Position numbers and translations under genes: made by a program
NCBI RefSeq assembly: GCF_900100665.1
Contig: NZ_FNCS01000004.1
Coordinates: 231,224-295,223, forward strand
Length of the DNA: 64,000 nt
Reading direction: 5' to 3'
Origin: Pelagibacterium luteolum
GTDB taxonomy: Bacteria > Pseudomonadota > Alphaproteobacteria > Rhizobiales > Devosiaceae
Shown: positions 9,185 to 18,684 of the stretch, piece by piece
Layout: every line of letters starts with the position of its first letter
How positions within the stretch are numbered: position 1 is the stretch's first letter
The notes under the pieces: model-generated
Told to the model about the DNA's origin: nothing
The model's input: the letters and a program-made list of their open reading frames with translations, nothing else
Database searches by the model: none

Positions 9185-10417
9185 CTAGTTCGTCGCTGCG
9201 GCCGGTTCCTCGGCTTCAGCGGGCGCGTCGGCAGCGTTGTCGAGGTTGAGCTGTTCGACTTCCTCGGCGGCAGGCTGATCGGCAGGTGCCTCGTCCTCGG
9301 TCGGCGCGGCCGCATCGACCGGCGCGGCCTCTTCTTCGGTCGCTGCAGGCGCTGCCGCAGGAGCGGCGTCGTCGGTTGGTGCGGCCTCGTCAGTCGCGGC
9401 GTCAGCCGGTGCAGCAGCCTCTTCGCCTTCCGCAGCAGCACCGCCCAGATCGATCGGGCTATCCGAAAGCGTGTTGAGATAGACGATCAGCGCAGCGCGA
9501 TCTTCGACATTGGCGAGGCCGGGGAAGGCCATGCGTGTGCCCGGCGCAAATTCTGCCGGAGCTTCAAGGAATGCGCTGAGGTTTTCAGGCGTCCATGTTT
9601 CGCCCTCTGCGCCGAGCGAAGCCAGGGCGTCGGAATAGGCATAGTCTTCGTGCACAGCAATCGGTGCACCGACAATGCCGTAGATGCCCGGGCCGACGCG
9701 ATTGGCGTTGGCTTCCGAATAATCGTGGCACGATTGGCAGCGCACGATGAGGGCCTGACCCTGTTCCGGCGTGGCGACTGCGAGTGCTGCAGTCAGTTCA
9801 TCCTCGACAGGCGCTTCTTCACCGCCCTCTGCAGGCGCTTCGCCTTCGGCAGGAGCCTCTTCCTCAGCGGGCGCTTCGGGGAGCGGGAATGGATCGGCGT
9901 CGTTTTCGCGCAGGAATGCGATCAGGTCGGCACGGTCATCGGGGTTCGACAGGCCGGCAAAGCTCATCGTTGTGCCGGGCGCATGCGTGCGCGGGCTTTC
10001 GATGAATTCGTCGAGATGCTGGTAGTCCCAGATTTCGCCGGCATCGCCGAGCGTCTGAAGAGCGTCCGAGTACGAGAAGCCTTCATGATGCGCGATCGGG
10101 TTGCCGACGACACCATAAAGGCCAGGACCCGTGCGGTTGGTGTTGGCTTCCGAATAGTCATGGCAGGACTGGCAGCGCACGATCAATCCGGCGCCAGCGT
10201 CCGCAGAGGCTGTCTGCATGCGCGCTTCGATCGATGGAACGCCCGGTGCCTCGGCACCGCCTTCGCCACCCTCTGCCGCAGGCTCGGGGAGCACATAACC
10301 GGCGCCGCGCCCTTCAATGGGGCGGTAGATTTCGTCGGCGATAAAGCCAACGCCCATTACAAAGACCAAGACACCCAGAATGGCGCCAAAAATCTTGTTG
10401 AGTTCAAATGAATTCAT
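9185..10417 (-). CDS. Membrane-anchored tandem (two-heme) cytochrome c family protein
   Basis: Predicted electron carrier attached to the periplasmic face of the inner membrane. 410 residues. An uncleaved N-terminal anchor (IFGAILGVLVFVMGVGFIA, residues 8-26) resembles CycM/cytochrome c552. Two class I cytochrome c domains follow. Each has the heme motif CQSCH (near residues 83 and 226), GPG after it, and an axial Met in GTTMSF and GTRMAF. The domains are so alike (CQSCHDYSEAN in both) that an internal duplication is evident. They are joined by a linker rich in Ala, Pro and Glu, and a longer acidic Ala/Glu tail of about 100 residues ends the protein. A terminator follows the gene. The redox partner is unknown; terminal oxidase supply is the likeliest role. 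Confidence 0.88.
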   Translation of the reverse strand: MNSFELNKIFGAILGVLVFVMGVGFIADEIYRPIEGRGAGYVLPEPAAEGGEGGAEAPGVPSIEARMQTASADAGAGLIVRCQSCHDYSEANTNRTGPGLYGVVGNPIAHHEGFSYSDALQTLGDAGEIWDYQHLDEFIESPRTHAPGTTMSFAGLSNPDDRADLIAFLRENDADPFPLPEAPAEEEAPAEGEAPAEGGEEAPVEDELTAALAVATPEQGQALIVRCQSCHDYSEANANRVGPGIYGIVGAPIAVHEDYAYSDALASLGAEGETWTPENLSAFLEAPAEFAPGTRMAFPGLANVEDRAALIVYLNTLSDSPIDLGGAAAEGEEAAAPADAATDEAAPTDDAAPAAAPAATEEEAAPVDAAAPTEDEAPADQPAAEEVEQLNLDNAADAPAEAEEPAAATN

Positions 10418-10710
10418 AATCTCGGTCTCTCCGTACCGTTATTCCCGCCCGAGCGCCGGCAGCAGAACGCAATTCGCGAGGACTTTCCTGGCAAACCCGG
10501 CAGTTCGTGCTTTGCAAAAAGCCCTCACGCCAAAGGCACGGATTCGCCCGTCCAGCCCGCGCGCGGACCATATAATGGAAGCGATGGCCCACGCAACCGG
10601 CATAGGCCGGGTGCGACAATCCCGCAAGAGGGAAGTTGCCCTTTGGGCGCATTGACTTGACTAAAGTCCCGGCGTTAGGTGCGCCCGGACTTTTCCAGGG
10701 GAATATCGAG
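10418..10710. other. Divergent intergenic region between cytochrome c and pheA
   Basis: 293 bp that must hold the promoters of both divergent genes. TATAAT occurs at 10571-10576 without a good -35 partner, and TTGACT at 10652-10657 could be a -35 for pheA with only a poor -10 at 10675. I saw no gene, RNA or strong palindrome. Confidence 0.5.
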
Positions 10711-11544
10711 ATGTCGCGCAAGATCGCTTTTCAGGGAGAATTGGGAGCTTTCAGCCATGCTACGGCCATGGCAGTGTTTCCAGACGATGAGCCGGTCCCC
10801 TGCGTGACGTTTGAAGATACAATCGGCGCGGTGCAGTCTGGCAAGGCCGAGTTTGCCGTCGTGCCGGTCGAAAATTCGCTCTACGGGCGTATCACCGACA
10901 TCCACCACATCCTGCCCGAAAGCGGTCTTTATATTATCGGCGAGCATTACCTGCCGATCCGCATGCATCTGCTCGGCATCAAGGGCACTGCGCTCTCGGA
11001 AGTCGAGGCCGTGCAATCGCTTTCGGTCGCTCTTGGCCAGTGCCGGAAATTCATAGCCCGACATGGCCTGCGCACGATCAACGCAGTCGATACGGCCGGC
11101 TCGGCCCGTGAAGTGGCGCAAAAAGGCGATCGCAAACTCGCGGCCATCGCTTCAAAATTTGCCGGTGAAACCTACGGCCTCGAAGTCATAGCCGAAAACA
11201 TCGAGGACGAGGCGCACAATACCACGCGCTTTTTGATCATGGCCCGCGAGCCCCAGCCCGCCAAGCCCAATGGAAACAAGGTCAAGACCACCTTCGTCTT
11301 CCGCGTCCGCAACGTACCCGCCGCGCTCTATAAGGCTATGGGCGGTTTTGCGACCAACAGCGTCAACATGACCAAGCTCGAAAGCTACATGGTCGGGGGC
11401 TCGTTCACAGCGACTCAGTTCTATGCCGATATCGAGGGGCACCCCGACGATCACAACGTCAAGCTTGCGCTTGAAGAACTCGGTTTCTTCTCCGATCATT
11501 TCAAGCTCTTGGGCATCTACCCGGTGGCGGACTCGGCGCCTTAA
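10711..11544 (+). CDS. pheA: Prephenate dehydratase
   Basis: Converts prephenate to phenylpyruvate in phenylalanine biosynthesis. About 277 residues and monofunctional, with no chorismate mutase domain, as usual in Alphaproteobacteria. The catalytic PDT domain starts at IAFQGELGAFSH and includes PVENSLYG and the conserved NTTRFLIM near residue 169. An ACT regulatory domain follows (about residues 190-272), with a TKLESYM variant of the ESRP phenylalanine-binding motif, suggesting feedback inhibition by phenylalanine. I chose the ATG at 10711 because AGGGGA lies about 8 bases upstream; an in-frame ATG-like start at 10636 would add 25 unlikely residues. Confidence 0.94.
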   Translation: MSRKIAFQGELGAFSHATAMAVFPDDEPVPCVTFEDTIGAVQSGKAEFAVVPVENSLYGRITDIHHILPESGLYIIGEHYLPIRMHLLGIKGTALSEVEAVQSLSVALGQCRKFIARHGLRTINAVDTAGSAREVAQKGDRKLAAIASKFAGETYGLEVIAENIEDEAHNTTRFLIMAREPQPAKPNGNKVKTTFVFRVRNVPAALYKAMGGFATNSVNMTKLESYMVGGSFTATQFYADIEGHPDDHNVKLALEELGFFSDHFKLLGIYPVADSAP

Positions 11545-11595
11545 AAGAACGCGATAGGCCTCTTGCAAACCCGATCCGTATGCAGCACATAGGGG

Positions 11596-11692
11596 TCGGG
11601 AGGTTGGTGGCGGACGAACCGCTCGCCAACCGGGTCAGGTCCGGAAGGAAGCAGCCCCAACGAGTACGGCACGGGTCGTCGTCAGCCTCCTG
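11596..11692 (+). ncRNA. ffs: Signal recognition particle RNA, bacterial small type (4.5S)
   Basis: RNA component of SRP, which binds Ffh and targets nascent membrane proteins. The universally conserved domain IV loop is present at about 11633-11656 (GGTCAGGTCCGGAAGGAAGC followed by AGCC). The flanking strands fold into one long hairpin: GGAGG at 11599-11603 pairs with CCTCC at 11686-11690. The length of about 97 nt and position just upstream of dnaX are typical for bacteria. Exact ends are estimated from the outer stem. Confidence 0.93.
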
Positions 11693-11742
11693 CTAGATTT
11701 CTGGCTCCGAATGTTGGGGCCGTTCCCGCACAACGGCACGCG

Positions 11743-13482
11743 ATGGTGACCCCCACGACCCCAGCAACGCCCTATCAGGTTCTGGCCCGCAAATACCGGC
11801 CATCGAGCTTTGAGAGCCTTGTGGGTCAGGACGCCATGGTCCAGACGCTCGGCAATGCGTTCAAGACCGGCCGCATCCACCATGCCTTCATTCTGACCGG
11901 CGTACGCGGCGTGGGGAAGACCACGACGGCCCGCATCCTGGCGCGTGCTTTCAACTACGCCGACGAGACCGGCCCGCACCCGACACTGGACCTTTCCAAA
12001 GAAGGCATCCACTGCGCCGAGATCATCGCGGGCACGCATGTCGATGTGATGGAAATGGATGCCGCGTCCAACACAGGCATCGACTCGATTCGTGAAATCA
12101 ATGCCATGACCCGCACGCCGCCGATGAGCGCACCTTATAAGGTGTTCATCATCGACGAAGTGCACATGCTCTCGACCTCGGCCTTCAACGGGCTGCTCAA
12201 GACCCTCGAAGAGCCGCCCCCCTACGTCAAGTTCATCTTCGCCACCACCGAGATTCGAAAGGTCCCGGTGACGATCCTGTCGCGCTGCATGCGGTTCGAT
12301 CTGTGCCGCATCACGCCCGACGTAATGGCGACCTATTTGTCGGGCCTGCTCGAAAAGGAGCAGATTTCGGTCGAGCCCGAAGCGCTCTCGATGATCGTGC
12401 GCGCCGGCGAAGGTTCGGCCCGCGACTGTCTCTCGCTCACTGATCAGGCGATTGCCCATGGCGGTGGCGAAATCACCGTGCAATCGGTGCGTGACATGCT
12501 CGGCCTCGCCGACCGCGCCCGTATCATCGACCTGTTCGAAAAGCTCATGGGCGGCGACATCGCCGCCGCGCTCGACGATGCGCGCTCGCTCTATGATTCC
12601 GGCGCCGACCCGACGACAATCATCTCCGATCTGGCCGAGATGACCCATCTGGTCACCCGCATCAAGATCGTGCCCTCTGCCGCCGACGATCCGGTCCTGA
12701 CTCCCGACGAACGCAGCCGCGGCGCCGAACTCGCCCAAAAGCTCGGCCTGCGCGCCCTCTCGCGCACCTGGCAAATCCTCTCCAAAGGCCTTACCGAGAT
12801 CGCCCAGTCCGGAAATGGATTGCAGGCCGCCGAGATGGTCTTGATCCGCCTCGCCTATGCCGCCGATCTGCCCAGCCCAGAAGAGCTGCTCGAAAAGCTG
12901 ACCAACCAGCCCACCGACAGCGGCTCCGCCCCCTCTGCACCCATGCCCAATGGCGGCGGTGGTGGCTTCCAGGGCCGCGCCGTTGCAACGGCCCCACGGC
13001 CCCAAACTGCGCCGCAGCCGACATCGGCGCCGCAAGCCGTGGCCATGCCCACCCTCCGCAGCTATCAGGACCTCGTGGCCCTCGCCGGCGACAAGCGCGA
13101 CATCCAGATCAAGCACGCGCTGGAATCGGATTTGAAACCCGTTGCGTTCGAAGTCGGCCGCATCGAAGTCGCGCTGACACCTACGGCGAACCCCTCGATC
13201 GTTTCGGCGCTGTCCGCCAAGCTCAAGGACTGGACCGGGCGCCCCTGGATGGTCACGGTTTCGAGCCAGAAGGTCGAAGCCCCGACGCTGCGCGAAGCGC
13301 GTCAGGCCCAGGAAGACAACCAGCGTAATGAAGCACTCGAAGACCCCTTGGTCAAAGCCGTGATGGAAACCTTTCCCGGTGCCAAGCTGGTCAATGTCAA
13401 AACCCGCGCCGCGCTCGAAGAGACCGAGACGGCCGCCGACGGCTTCGATGCCGTCCCTATCGATCCGGAGGACGATGAATGA
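11743..13482 (+). CDS. dnaX: DNA polymerase III subunits gamma and tau
   Basis: Clamp-loader ATPase and replisome organiser. 579 residues. The AAA+ Walker A is GVRGVGKTTT (about residues 52-61) and Walker B is IIDEVHML near 140, followed by SAFNGLLKTLEEPP. Most DnaX proteins carry a four-cysteine zinc module between these motifs; here only one Cys is obvious in that stretch (EGIHCAEI), so the zinc site appears degenerate. Domain III, a proline/glycine-rich linker (about residues 390-430) and a C-terminal tau-like domain follow. It overlaps ybaB by 4 bp (ATGA), giving the classical dnaX-ybaB-recR operon. Confidence 0.95.
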   Translation: MVTPTTPATPYQVLARKYRPSSFESLVGQDAMVQTLGNAFKTGRIHHAFILTGVRGVGKTTTARILARAFNYADETGPHPTLDLSKEGIHCAEIIAGTHVDVMEMDAASNTGIDSIREINAMTRTPPMSAPYKVFIIDEVHMLSTSAFNGLLKTLEEPPPYVKFIFATTEIRKVPVTILSRCMRFDLCRITPDVMATYLSGLLEKEQISVEPEALSMIVRAGEGSARDCLSLTDQAIAHGGGEITVQSVRDMLGLADRARIIDLFEKLMGGDIAAALDDARSLYDSGADPTTIISDLAEMTHLVTRIKIVPSAADDPVLTPDERSRGAELAQKLGLRALSRTWQILSKGLTEIAQSGNGLQAAEMVLIRLAYAADLPSPEELLEKLTNQPTDSGSAPSAPMPNGGGGGFQGRAVATAPRPQTAPQPTSAPQAVAMPTLRSYQDLVALAGDKRDIQIKHALESDLKPVAFEVGRIEVALTPTANPSIVSALSAKLKDWTGRPWMVTVSSQKVEAPTLREARQAQEDNQRNEALEDPLVKAVMETFPGAKLVNVKTRAALEETETAADGFDAVPIDPEDDE

Positions 13483-13802
13483 AAGATATCATGGGCATGA
13501 TGAAGAAAGCCCAGGAGTTCCAGGCCAAGGCCCAGGAGCTTCAGGAACAGGCTGCCAATGAGATCGTCCAGGGCACATCCGGGGCCGGCATGGTCACTGT
13601 GTCGATGTCCGCCAAGGGCGATCTGCGCGGCCTCAAGATCGACCCGACGCTCCTCAAGCCCGAAGAAGCCGAAATCCTCGAGGATCTGATCGTCGCCGCG
13701 CATGCAGATGCGCGCCGCAAGGGCGAGGAATACATGCAGTCGAAGATGAGCGAACTCACCTCCGGCCTGCCGATCCCACCGGGCATGAAATTCCCGTTCT
13801 AG
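13479..13802 (+). CDS. ybaB: YbaB/EbfC family nucleoid-associated protein
   Basis: Small dimeric DNA-binding protein of 107 residues, thought to act as a nucleoid-associated protein. It starts [20 protein letters not shown], the family's amphipathic N-terminal helix, and contains [20 protein letters not shown]. Its ATG overlaps the dnaX stop, so it is translationally coupled. recR follows after 13 bp. Confidence 0.95.
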   Translation: MKDIMGMMKKAQEFQAKAQELQEQAANEIVQGTSGAGMVTVSMSAKGDLRGLKIDPTLLKPEEAEILEDLIVAAHADARRKGEEYMQSKMSELTSGLPIPPGMKFPF

Positions 13803-13815
13803 GACCAAATCCAAT

Positions 13816-14418
13816 ATGGCGAACGCCACCGGCGGGCCGGAAATCGAACAGCTCATCCAGCTCCTCTCGCGCCTGCCGGGCCTTGGCCCGCGCTCAGGGC
13901 GACGCGCCGTGCTGCACCTCATCAAGAAAAAAGAACAATTGATGATCCCGCTCGCCGCAGCCCTTGACCGTGCCGTGGCTGCGGTCAAAGTGTGCGACGC
14001 CTGCGGCAATATCGATACCGTCTCCCCCTGCACAATCTGCGCCGACCCGCGTCGTGCCGAGACCGGCCTTTTGATCGTGGTCGAAGACGTCGCCGATCTC
14101 TGGGCGCTGGAGCGCGCCGGCATCGGTCAGGTCCGTTATCACGTCCTGGGTGGCGTGCTCTCCCCACTCGACGGTGTAGGGCCCGACGATCTGTCCATCG
14201 ACAAGCTCCTCAAGCGCGCGCCCGATTATTCCGAGATCGTTTTGGCGGTCAACGCCACTGTCGAGGGCCAGACCACGGCCCACTACATCACCGACCGCCT
14301 CGCGGGCAGCGGCGTCACGATCACCCGCCTGGCCCATGGCGTCCCGGTCGGCGGCGAACTCGATTATCTTGACGAGGGCACGCTCAGCCAAGCGCTCAAA
14401 GCCCGCACCAAATTCTAG
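13816..14418 (+). CDS. recR: Recombination protein RecR
   Basis: Acts with RecF and RecO to load RecA at single-stranded gaps. 200 residues, standard length. The helix-hairpin-helix is [15 protein letters not shown] (residues 23-37), the C4 zinc finger is [16 protein letters not shown] (about 58-73), and the Toprim domain begins at [15 protein letters not shown] (near 83). It is the last gene of the dnaX operon. Confidence 0.96.
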   Translation: MANATGGPEIEQLIQLLSRLPGLGPRSGRRAVLHLIKKKEQLMIPLAAALDRAVAAVKVCDACGNIDTVSPCTICADPRRAETGLLIVVEDVADLWALERAGIGQVRYHVLGGVLSPLDGVGPDDLSIDKLLKRAPDYSEIVLAVNATVEGQTTAHYITDRLAGSGVTITRLAHGVPVGGELDYLDEGTLSQALKARTKF

Positions 14419-14568
14419 CAAACGAACCCGGCGAGCGGGCTAACATGTTAACCGCGCGCTAAGCTTGCGCAGCGATTGCACGTGCCGCGCGGCCCCAACA
14501 ATCAAATTTGTTTACCGGCCCTGGTGCATACGGGATTTCCCTTAAGCGCACGTCGAGCTAAACGCGAA

Positions 14569-16971
14569 ATGACTGGCCTCTACGCGACACTGTTTACCCA
14601 GCACGACCTTCGCGTCGTGTTGTTGGCCGCGCTTGTGTGTGCGCTGTCCGCCTTTGCCTGCATCTCGCTCATGACCCATGCCCGGCGAACCCCGGGCATC
14701 ATGCGCTATGTCTGGGTTTCGATCGCTGCCGTGGCGGTCGGGTTCGGCATCTGGGGCACCCATTTCATTGCCGTTCTCGCCTTCGACGTGGGCTTTCCCG
14801 CCAGCTACGACATCGGCATGACGCTTTTGTCGCTGGCCATCGCGATCGGCGTCTGCGGCGCGGGTCTGGCCATTGCCACTCTCGGCAATCGCAATTCCGA
14901 TCTCGCACTGGGCGGCGCCATCGTCGGCATCGGCATTTCGACGATGCACTACACCGGCATGTCCGCGATGCAGATCGGAGGCGAGGTCCAGTGGTCCAGC
15001 AGCCTCGTCGCCATGTCGATCCTCATGGGCATGGTGCTGTCGGCGACGGCCCTACGGGTCGGAAGCCGCCGTCACAGCTTCAAGGCGCGGATGGTCGGCG
15101 CGGGTCTTTTGACCCTCGCCATATGCGCCATGCATTTCACTGCCATGGAAGCCGCCAATTTCGACAACTGCTATGCGATCGCGGTCGCCGGCGACATTCG
15201 CCCGGCCAGCATGGCGCTGGTCATCGGCTTTGCCTCCATCCTGATTCTCCTTGCTGCCATGGGCGGGGTTTATCTCGATCTGCGCGACCGCAAGCGCGCC
15301 GCGGCCGAGGAAAGCCGCATGCGCGGTTTGGCAGACGCTGCTGTAGAAGGCCTGGTGGTCTGCGACGATCGCACCATCGTTGCCACCAATTCCAGCTTCA
15401 AGCGCCTGACGGGTGCCGGCGAAGCCGAGTTCACCGGTCGCCAGATCGCCGATTTTCTCGATCCGACCGGGTGCATATCGCTGTTCGAAAAGGCCAACAC
15501 CCTCGTTGAAACCGAGCTCACAGCACAGGACGGCACCCGCATTCCGGTCGAAGTCGTGCTGCGTCAGGTCGATTTCGGTGGCCGCCCGCATCAGGCGATT
15601 GCGGTGCGCGATCTGCGTGCCCGCAAGAAGGCCGAACATCACATCCGGTTTCTCGCCCATCACGACGCCATGACCGGCCTCCCCAATCGCACCAGCTTCA
15701 CCCAGAAACTGGGCGAAGAGATCGCTCTGGCCGATGCTGCCGGTCGCCGGCTCGCGGTGCTCTGTCTCGATCTCGATCGCTTCAAGGAGGTCAACGATCT
15801 GTTCGGCCATGGGGCAGGCGATGCGCTGCTGCAAAAAGTGGCTGCCGTCATGGAAGCGGAAAAGATCAATGGCGAATTCGCCGCCCGTCTTGGTGGTGAC
15901 GAATTCGCGGTCATCGTCCCGCTTCCCGGGGCGCCGGATCTGGCTGGAGAGCGCGCCGAAGCGTTGCTCAATGCCTTCGCCGAGACAAATGCCAATGGGG
16001 CGGACGGCGCGATGATATCGGCATCGATCGGCATCGCGATCTATCCCGATCACGCTGAGCAACCCGACCAGTTGATGAATTTCGCCGATACCGCACTCTA
16101 TTGCGCCAAGGAAGACGGACGTGGCACCTTTAGGGTGTTCGAGGCTCAGATGGGCGCGCAATTGCGCGACCGCCGCCAACTGGAGCACGATCTGCGACTG
16201 GCACTGGTCAATGAAGAATTGACGCTGGTCTATCAGCCACAGGTCGATCTCGATACCGACACGGTCACCGGGTTTGAAACGCTGGTGCGCTGGACCCATC
16301 CCGAACGCGGTCCCATTCCACCCTCACGGTTCATTCCCATCGCAGAAGAGACCGGCCTCATCCTGCAATTGGGCGAGTGGGTCATGCGGCGCGCCTGCAT
16401 CGAAGCGGCAAGCTGGAACCGCCCCCTGCTCATCGCGGTCAACGTGTCCGCCGTGCAACTGCACGCCTCCAATTTCGTGGAATTCGTTCAGGATATCCTG
16501 CTCGAAACCGGCCTCGATGCGGAACGGCTGGAAATCGAGATCACCGAAACCGCGATGATCCGCAATATGAGCCGCGCCATCGCCAATCTGCGCCAGATCA
16601 AGGCATTGGGCGTAAAGGTCGCCATGGACGATTTCGGCACCGGCTATTCGTCGCTCTCGAACCTGCGCGCATTCCCGTTCGACCGGATTAAGGTCGACCA
16701 GTCCTTCATCCGCGCCGTCCACACCAATGACCAGTCCGCGGCCATTGTGCGGGCCGTGCTGGGGCTAGGGAAAGGCCTTAACCTGCCCATCCTCGCCGAA
16801 GGCGTCGAAAAGCCCGAAGAGCTCGAATTCCTGCGTAACGAAATCTGCGATTCCGCCCAAGGATACTGGTTCGGCAAGCCCCAGCCTATCGCGGCCTATG
16901 AGGATATCGTGCGCGGCAACAGCGCGACGCTCATCCCGTTCGATGCGAAAATTAGACGCGTCAGCGCCTAG
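14569..16971 (+). CDS. MHYT-PAS-GGDEF-EAL cyclic-di-GMP signalling protein
   Basis: Predicted membrane sensor that makes and/or degrades cyclic di-GMP. About 800 residues. The N-terminal MHYT sensor has about seven membrane helices and repeated MHYTGMSAM-like motifs (MHYTGMSAMQ, MHFTAMEAA), proposed to bind a metal, gas or redox ligand. A PAS domain follows (about 255-365), then GGDEF with an intact GGDEF core (ARLGGDEFAVIV, near 446) and EAL with FETLVRW, EITETAMI and DDFGTGYSS. Both catalytic domains look intact, so net activity cannot be predicted. I chose the ATG at 14569, which starts just before the first helix; an upstream TTG at 14476 gives a non-conserved extension. No strong ribosome-binding site is seen. 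The stop overlaps the stop of the convergent gene. Confidence 0.9.
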   Translation: MTGLYATLFTQHDLRVVLLAALVCALSAFACISLMTHARRTPGIMRYVWVSIAAVAVGFGIWGTHFIAVLAFDVGFPASYDIGMTLLSLAIAIGVCGAGLAIATLGNRNSDLALGGAIVGIGISTMHYTGMSAMQIGGEVQWSSSLVAMSILMGMVLSATALRVGSRRHSFKARMVGAGLLTLAICAMHFTAMEAANFDNCYAIAVAGDIRPASMALVIGFASILILLAAMGGVYLDLRDRKRAAAEESRMRGLADAAVEGLVVCDDRTIVATNSSFKRLTGAGEAEFTGRQIADFLDPTGCISLFEKANTLVETELTAQDGTRIPVEVVLRQVDFGGRPHQAIAVRDLRARKKAEHHIRFLAHHDAMTGLPNRTSFTQKLGEEIALADAAGRRLAVLCLDLDRFKEVNDLFGHGAGDALLQKVAAVMEAEKINGEFAARLGGDEFAVIVPLPGAPDLAGERAEALLNAFAETNANGADGAMISASIGIAIYPDHAEQPDQLMNFADTALYCAKEDGRGTFRVFEAQMGAQLRDRRQLEHDLRLALVNEELTLVYQPQVDLDTDTVTGFETLVRWTHPERGPIPPSRFIPIAEETGLILQLGEWVMRRACIEAASWNRPLLIAVNVSAVQLHASNFVEFVQDILLETGLDAERLEIEITETAMIRNMSRAIANLRQIKALGVKVAMDDFGTGYSSLSNLRAFPFDRIKVDQSFIRAVHTNDQSAAIVRAVLGLGKGLNLPILAEGVEKPEELEFLRNEICDSAQGYWFGKPQPIAAYEDIVRGNSATLIPFDAKIRRVSA

Positions 16972-17372
16972 TCCTGTCGCGTCTCGTCGTCATCCTCGTC
17001 TTCACCGGTGATGCGCGAAATCGCATCTTCATCGTCGGGCGATTGTGCCTCAATGTGATCGGCGGGGTCGAAACTGTTGGCCGCATCCTCGGGCGCTGTG
17101 CGATCGCTGTCTTCTAGCGTTGCGATAGCCCCATCGATCTCGTCGCGAAGGGTATCGATATCGCCCATGGTGTCCGAGGCTTCGAGCCCAGCCAGCGAAT
17201 CGCGGATTTCCCGCAGCCGGTCGAGCCGTTCTTCCGCTGACCGGCTCTCGTCATAGAGGTAGTCGTTCACCTCATCGAGGCTGATCGGCATCAGCGCTGC
17301 GAGCGGATTGGCATCGTCGCTCATGGCCTGATCGACGGGAATAACGCGGCCCTCATGGGGATGTTCGGCCAT
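16968..17372 (-). CDS. Acidic hypothetical protein
   Basis: 134 residues, function not recognised. It is very acidic, with a helical, possibly coiled-coil centre (SAEERLDRLREIRDSLAGL) and a disordered Asp/Glu-rich tail. No signal peptide or membrane segment is seen. The ATG at 17372 has GGAGAG about 7 bases upstream, which rules against the longer open frame. It is convergent with the c-di-GMP gene and sits about 65 bp upstream of rmuC on the same strand orientation. Confidence 0.65.
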   Translation of the reverse strand: MAEHPHEGRVIPVDQAMSDDANPLAALMPISLDEVNDYLYDESRSAEERLDRLREIRDSLAGLEASDTMGDIDTLRDEIDGAIATLEDSDRTAPEDAANSFDPADHIEAQSPDDEDAISRITGEDEDDDETRQD

Positions 17373-17436
17373 AGCGGCTCTCCTGTTGGCGGATTGTTTC
17401 CCTACCAACGTTTCGCCAGTCATCTCGGTTGCGCAC

Positions 17437-18582
17437 CTAATCGATGAGGGTAGGGCGCTCGTCTTCAAATTCGAGCGCTTCGATCCGTTCGCTGCGTTTG
17501 GTCACCTTGCCAGTCGAGATCAGAATCTTGTCCACATCGTCCTGGGTCTGGGTGAAATGGGTCTTGAGCTTGGACACGCGCTCATCGAGACGATTGACGT
17601 CCTCGAGCAGCGCGATGACTTCTTTTTGAATGATGTGAGCCTGTTCGCGCATCCGAACGTCTCGCAACAGCGCCAGGATCACCTGGATCGACAGCATCAA
17701 AAGCGATGGCGAAACGATCACCACCCGGGCGCGCGAGGCCTTTTGCACGACGTCCTCGAACCGTTCGTGCAGATCGGCGAAAATCGATTCCGAGGGCACG
17801 AACATGAAGGCAGTGTCCTGCGTTTCCCCGGCAATGAGGTACTTTTCCGAAATCGCCTTGATATGCGTCGCGCAGTCGCTGCGAAATCCGTTCATCGCAA
17901 CTCGAAGGGCATCGGGATTGTCGGCTTCAGTGATCCGTTGCCAGCCTTCGAGCGGAAACTTGGCGTCGATCACAAGCGAAGGCGCGCCGTTGGGCATGTG
18001 GATCAGCGCGTCGGGACGCGAATTGTTCGAAAGCGTCGCCTGGAACGAATAGGCGTTCGAGGCGAGCCCATCGGCAATGATCGCCTCCATGCGGCCCTGC
18101 CCGAAAGCGCCGCGCTGCTGCTTGTTGGATAGGATCGATTGCAGCGAGACGATTTCGCCGGATAATTGCGTGATGTTGGTCTGCGCCCTGTCGATAACGG
18201 CCAGCCGCTCATTGAGCTTGGTCAACGTTTCGTCGGTCTTGGTGCGGTTTTCCGTCATGGATTGGTTGACGCGATGCGAATTGGCGTCGATGCGCTCGGT
18301 CAGGACTCGGGCCAGATCGGATGTCCGCGATCCGAAAATCTCGCTCATGGTCTGCATGCGGCCGGTCATTTCCGACTGCACGCGCATCATGTCGGCCATA
18401 TGCCGTTCCATCTCCACGGCCCGACTGGCATCGATATGGGCCTGCTCCTCGCGTTGCCGCGCGGCACGCGATTGGCCAATGAGCAAAATAACCAGTCCGA
18501 TAACCGCCAGTCCCAAGCCCATGATGAGGGCAAGGGTGAGCGTGATCGGCGTTCCGCCAAGGGTAAAGAGCACTGTTTCCAT
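17437..18582 (-). CDS. rmuC: DNA recombination protein RmuC
   Basis: RmuC-family protein linked to limiting recombination at inverted repeats; the domain belongs to the PD-(D/E)XK nuclease-like group. About 381 residues. An N-terminal membrane anchor (LTLALIMGLGLAVIGLVILLIG) leads into a coiled coil of about 130 residues, then the RmuC domain (LVIDAKFPLEGW, SEKYLIAGETQDTAFMFVPSE). The C-terminus has another coiled segment. I placed the start at ATG 18582 just before the anchor; an ATG 11 codons upstream is possible and neither has a good ribosome-binding site. The frame stays open far upstream, but that region overlaps def on the other strand and is not coding. Confidence 0.9.
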   Translation of the reverse strand: METVLFTLGGTPITLTLALIMGLGLAVIGLVILLIGQSRAARQREEQAHIDASRAVEMERHMADMMRVQSEMTGRMQTMSEIFGSRTSDLARVLTERIDANSHRVNQSMTENRTKTDETLTKLNERLAVIDRAQTNITQLSGEIVSLQSILSNKQQRGAFGQGRMEAIIADGLASNAYSFQATLSNNSRPDALIHMPNGAPSLVIDAKFPLEGWQRITEADNPDALRVAMNGFRSDCATHIKAISEKYLIAGETQDTAFMFVPSESIFADLHERFEDVVQKASRARVVIVSPSLLMLSIQVILALLRDVRMREQAHIIQKEVIALLEDVNRLDERVSKLKTHFTQTQDDVDKILISTGKVTKRSERIEALEFEDERPTLID

Positions 18583-18684
18583 AATGTTCTTGTTATCTGA
18601 TTCGCCGCTTCCCATATGCCGCTTGCTTGACCGCACCGGGGCACCTGCATTAACCAGTGCGCTTGAACCCTCAAGAGACATGTT

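Noticed and set aside
11635..13116. 493-codon minus-strand frame opposite dnaX and the SRP RNA
   Set aside because: It overlaps dnaX and the SRP RNA completely; composition is that of a shadow frame.
15052..16299. 415-codon minus-strand frame opposite the GGDEF-EAL gene
   Set aside because: Antisense to a clear protein with catalytic motifs; no family resemblance.
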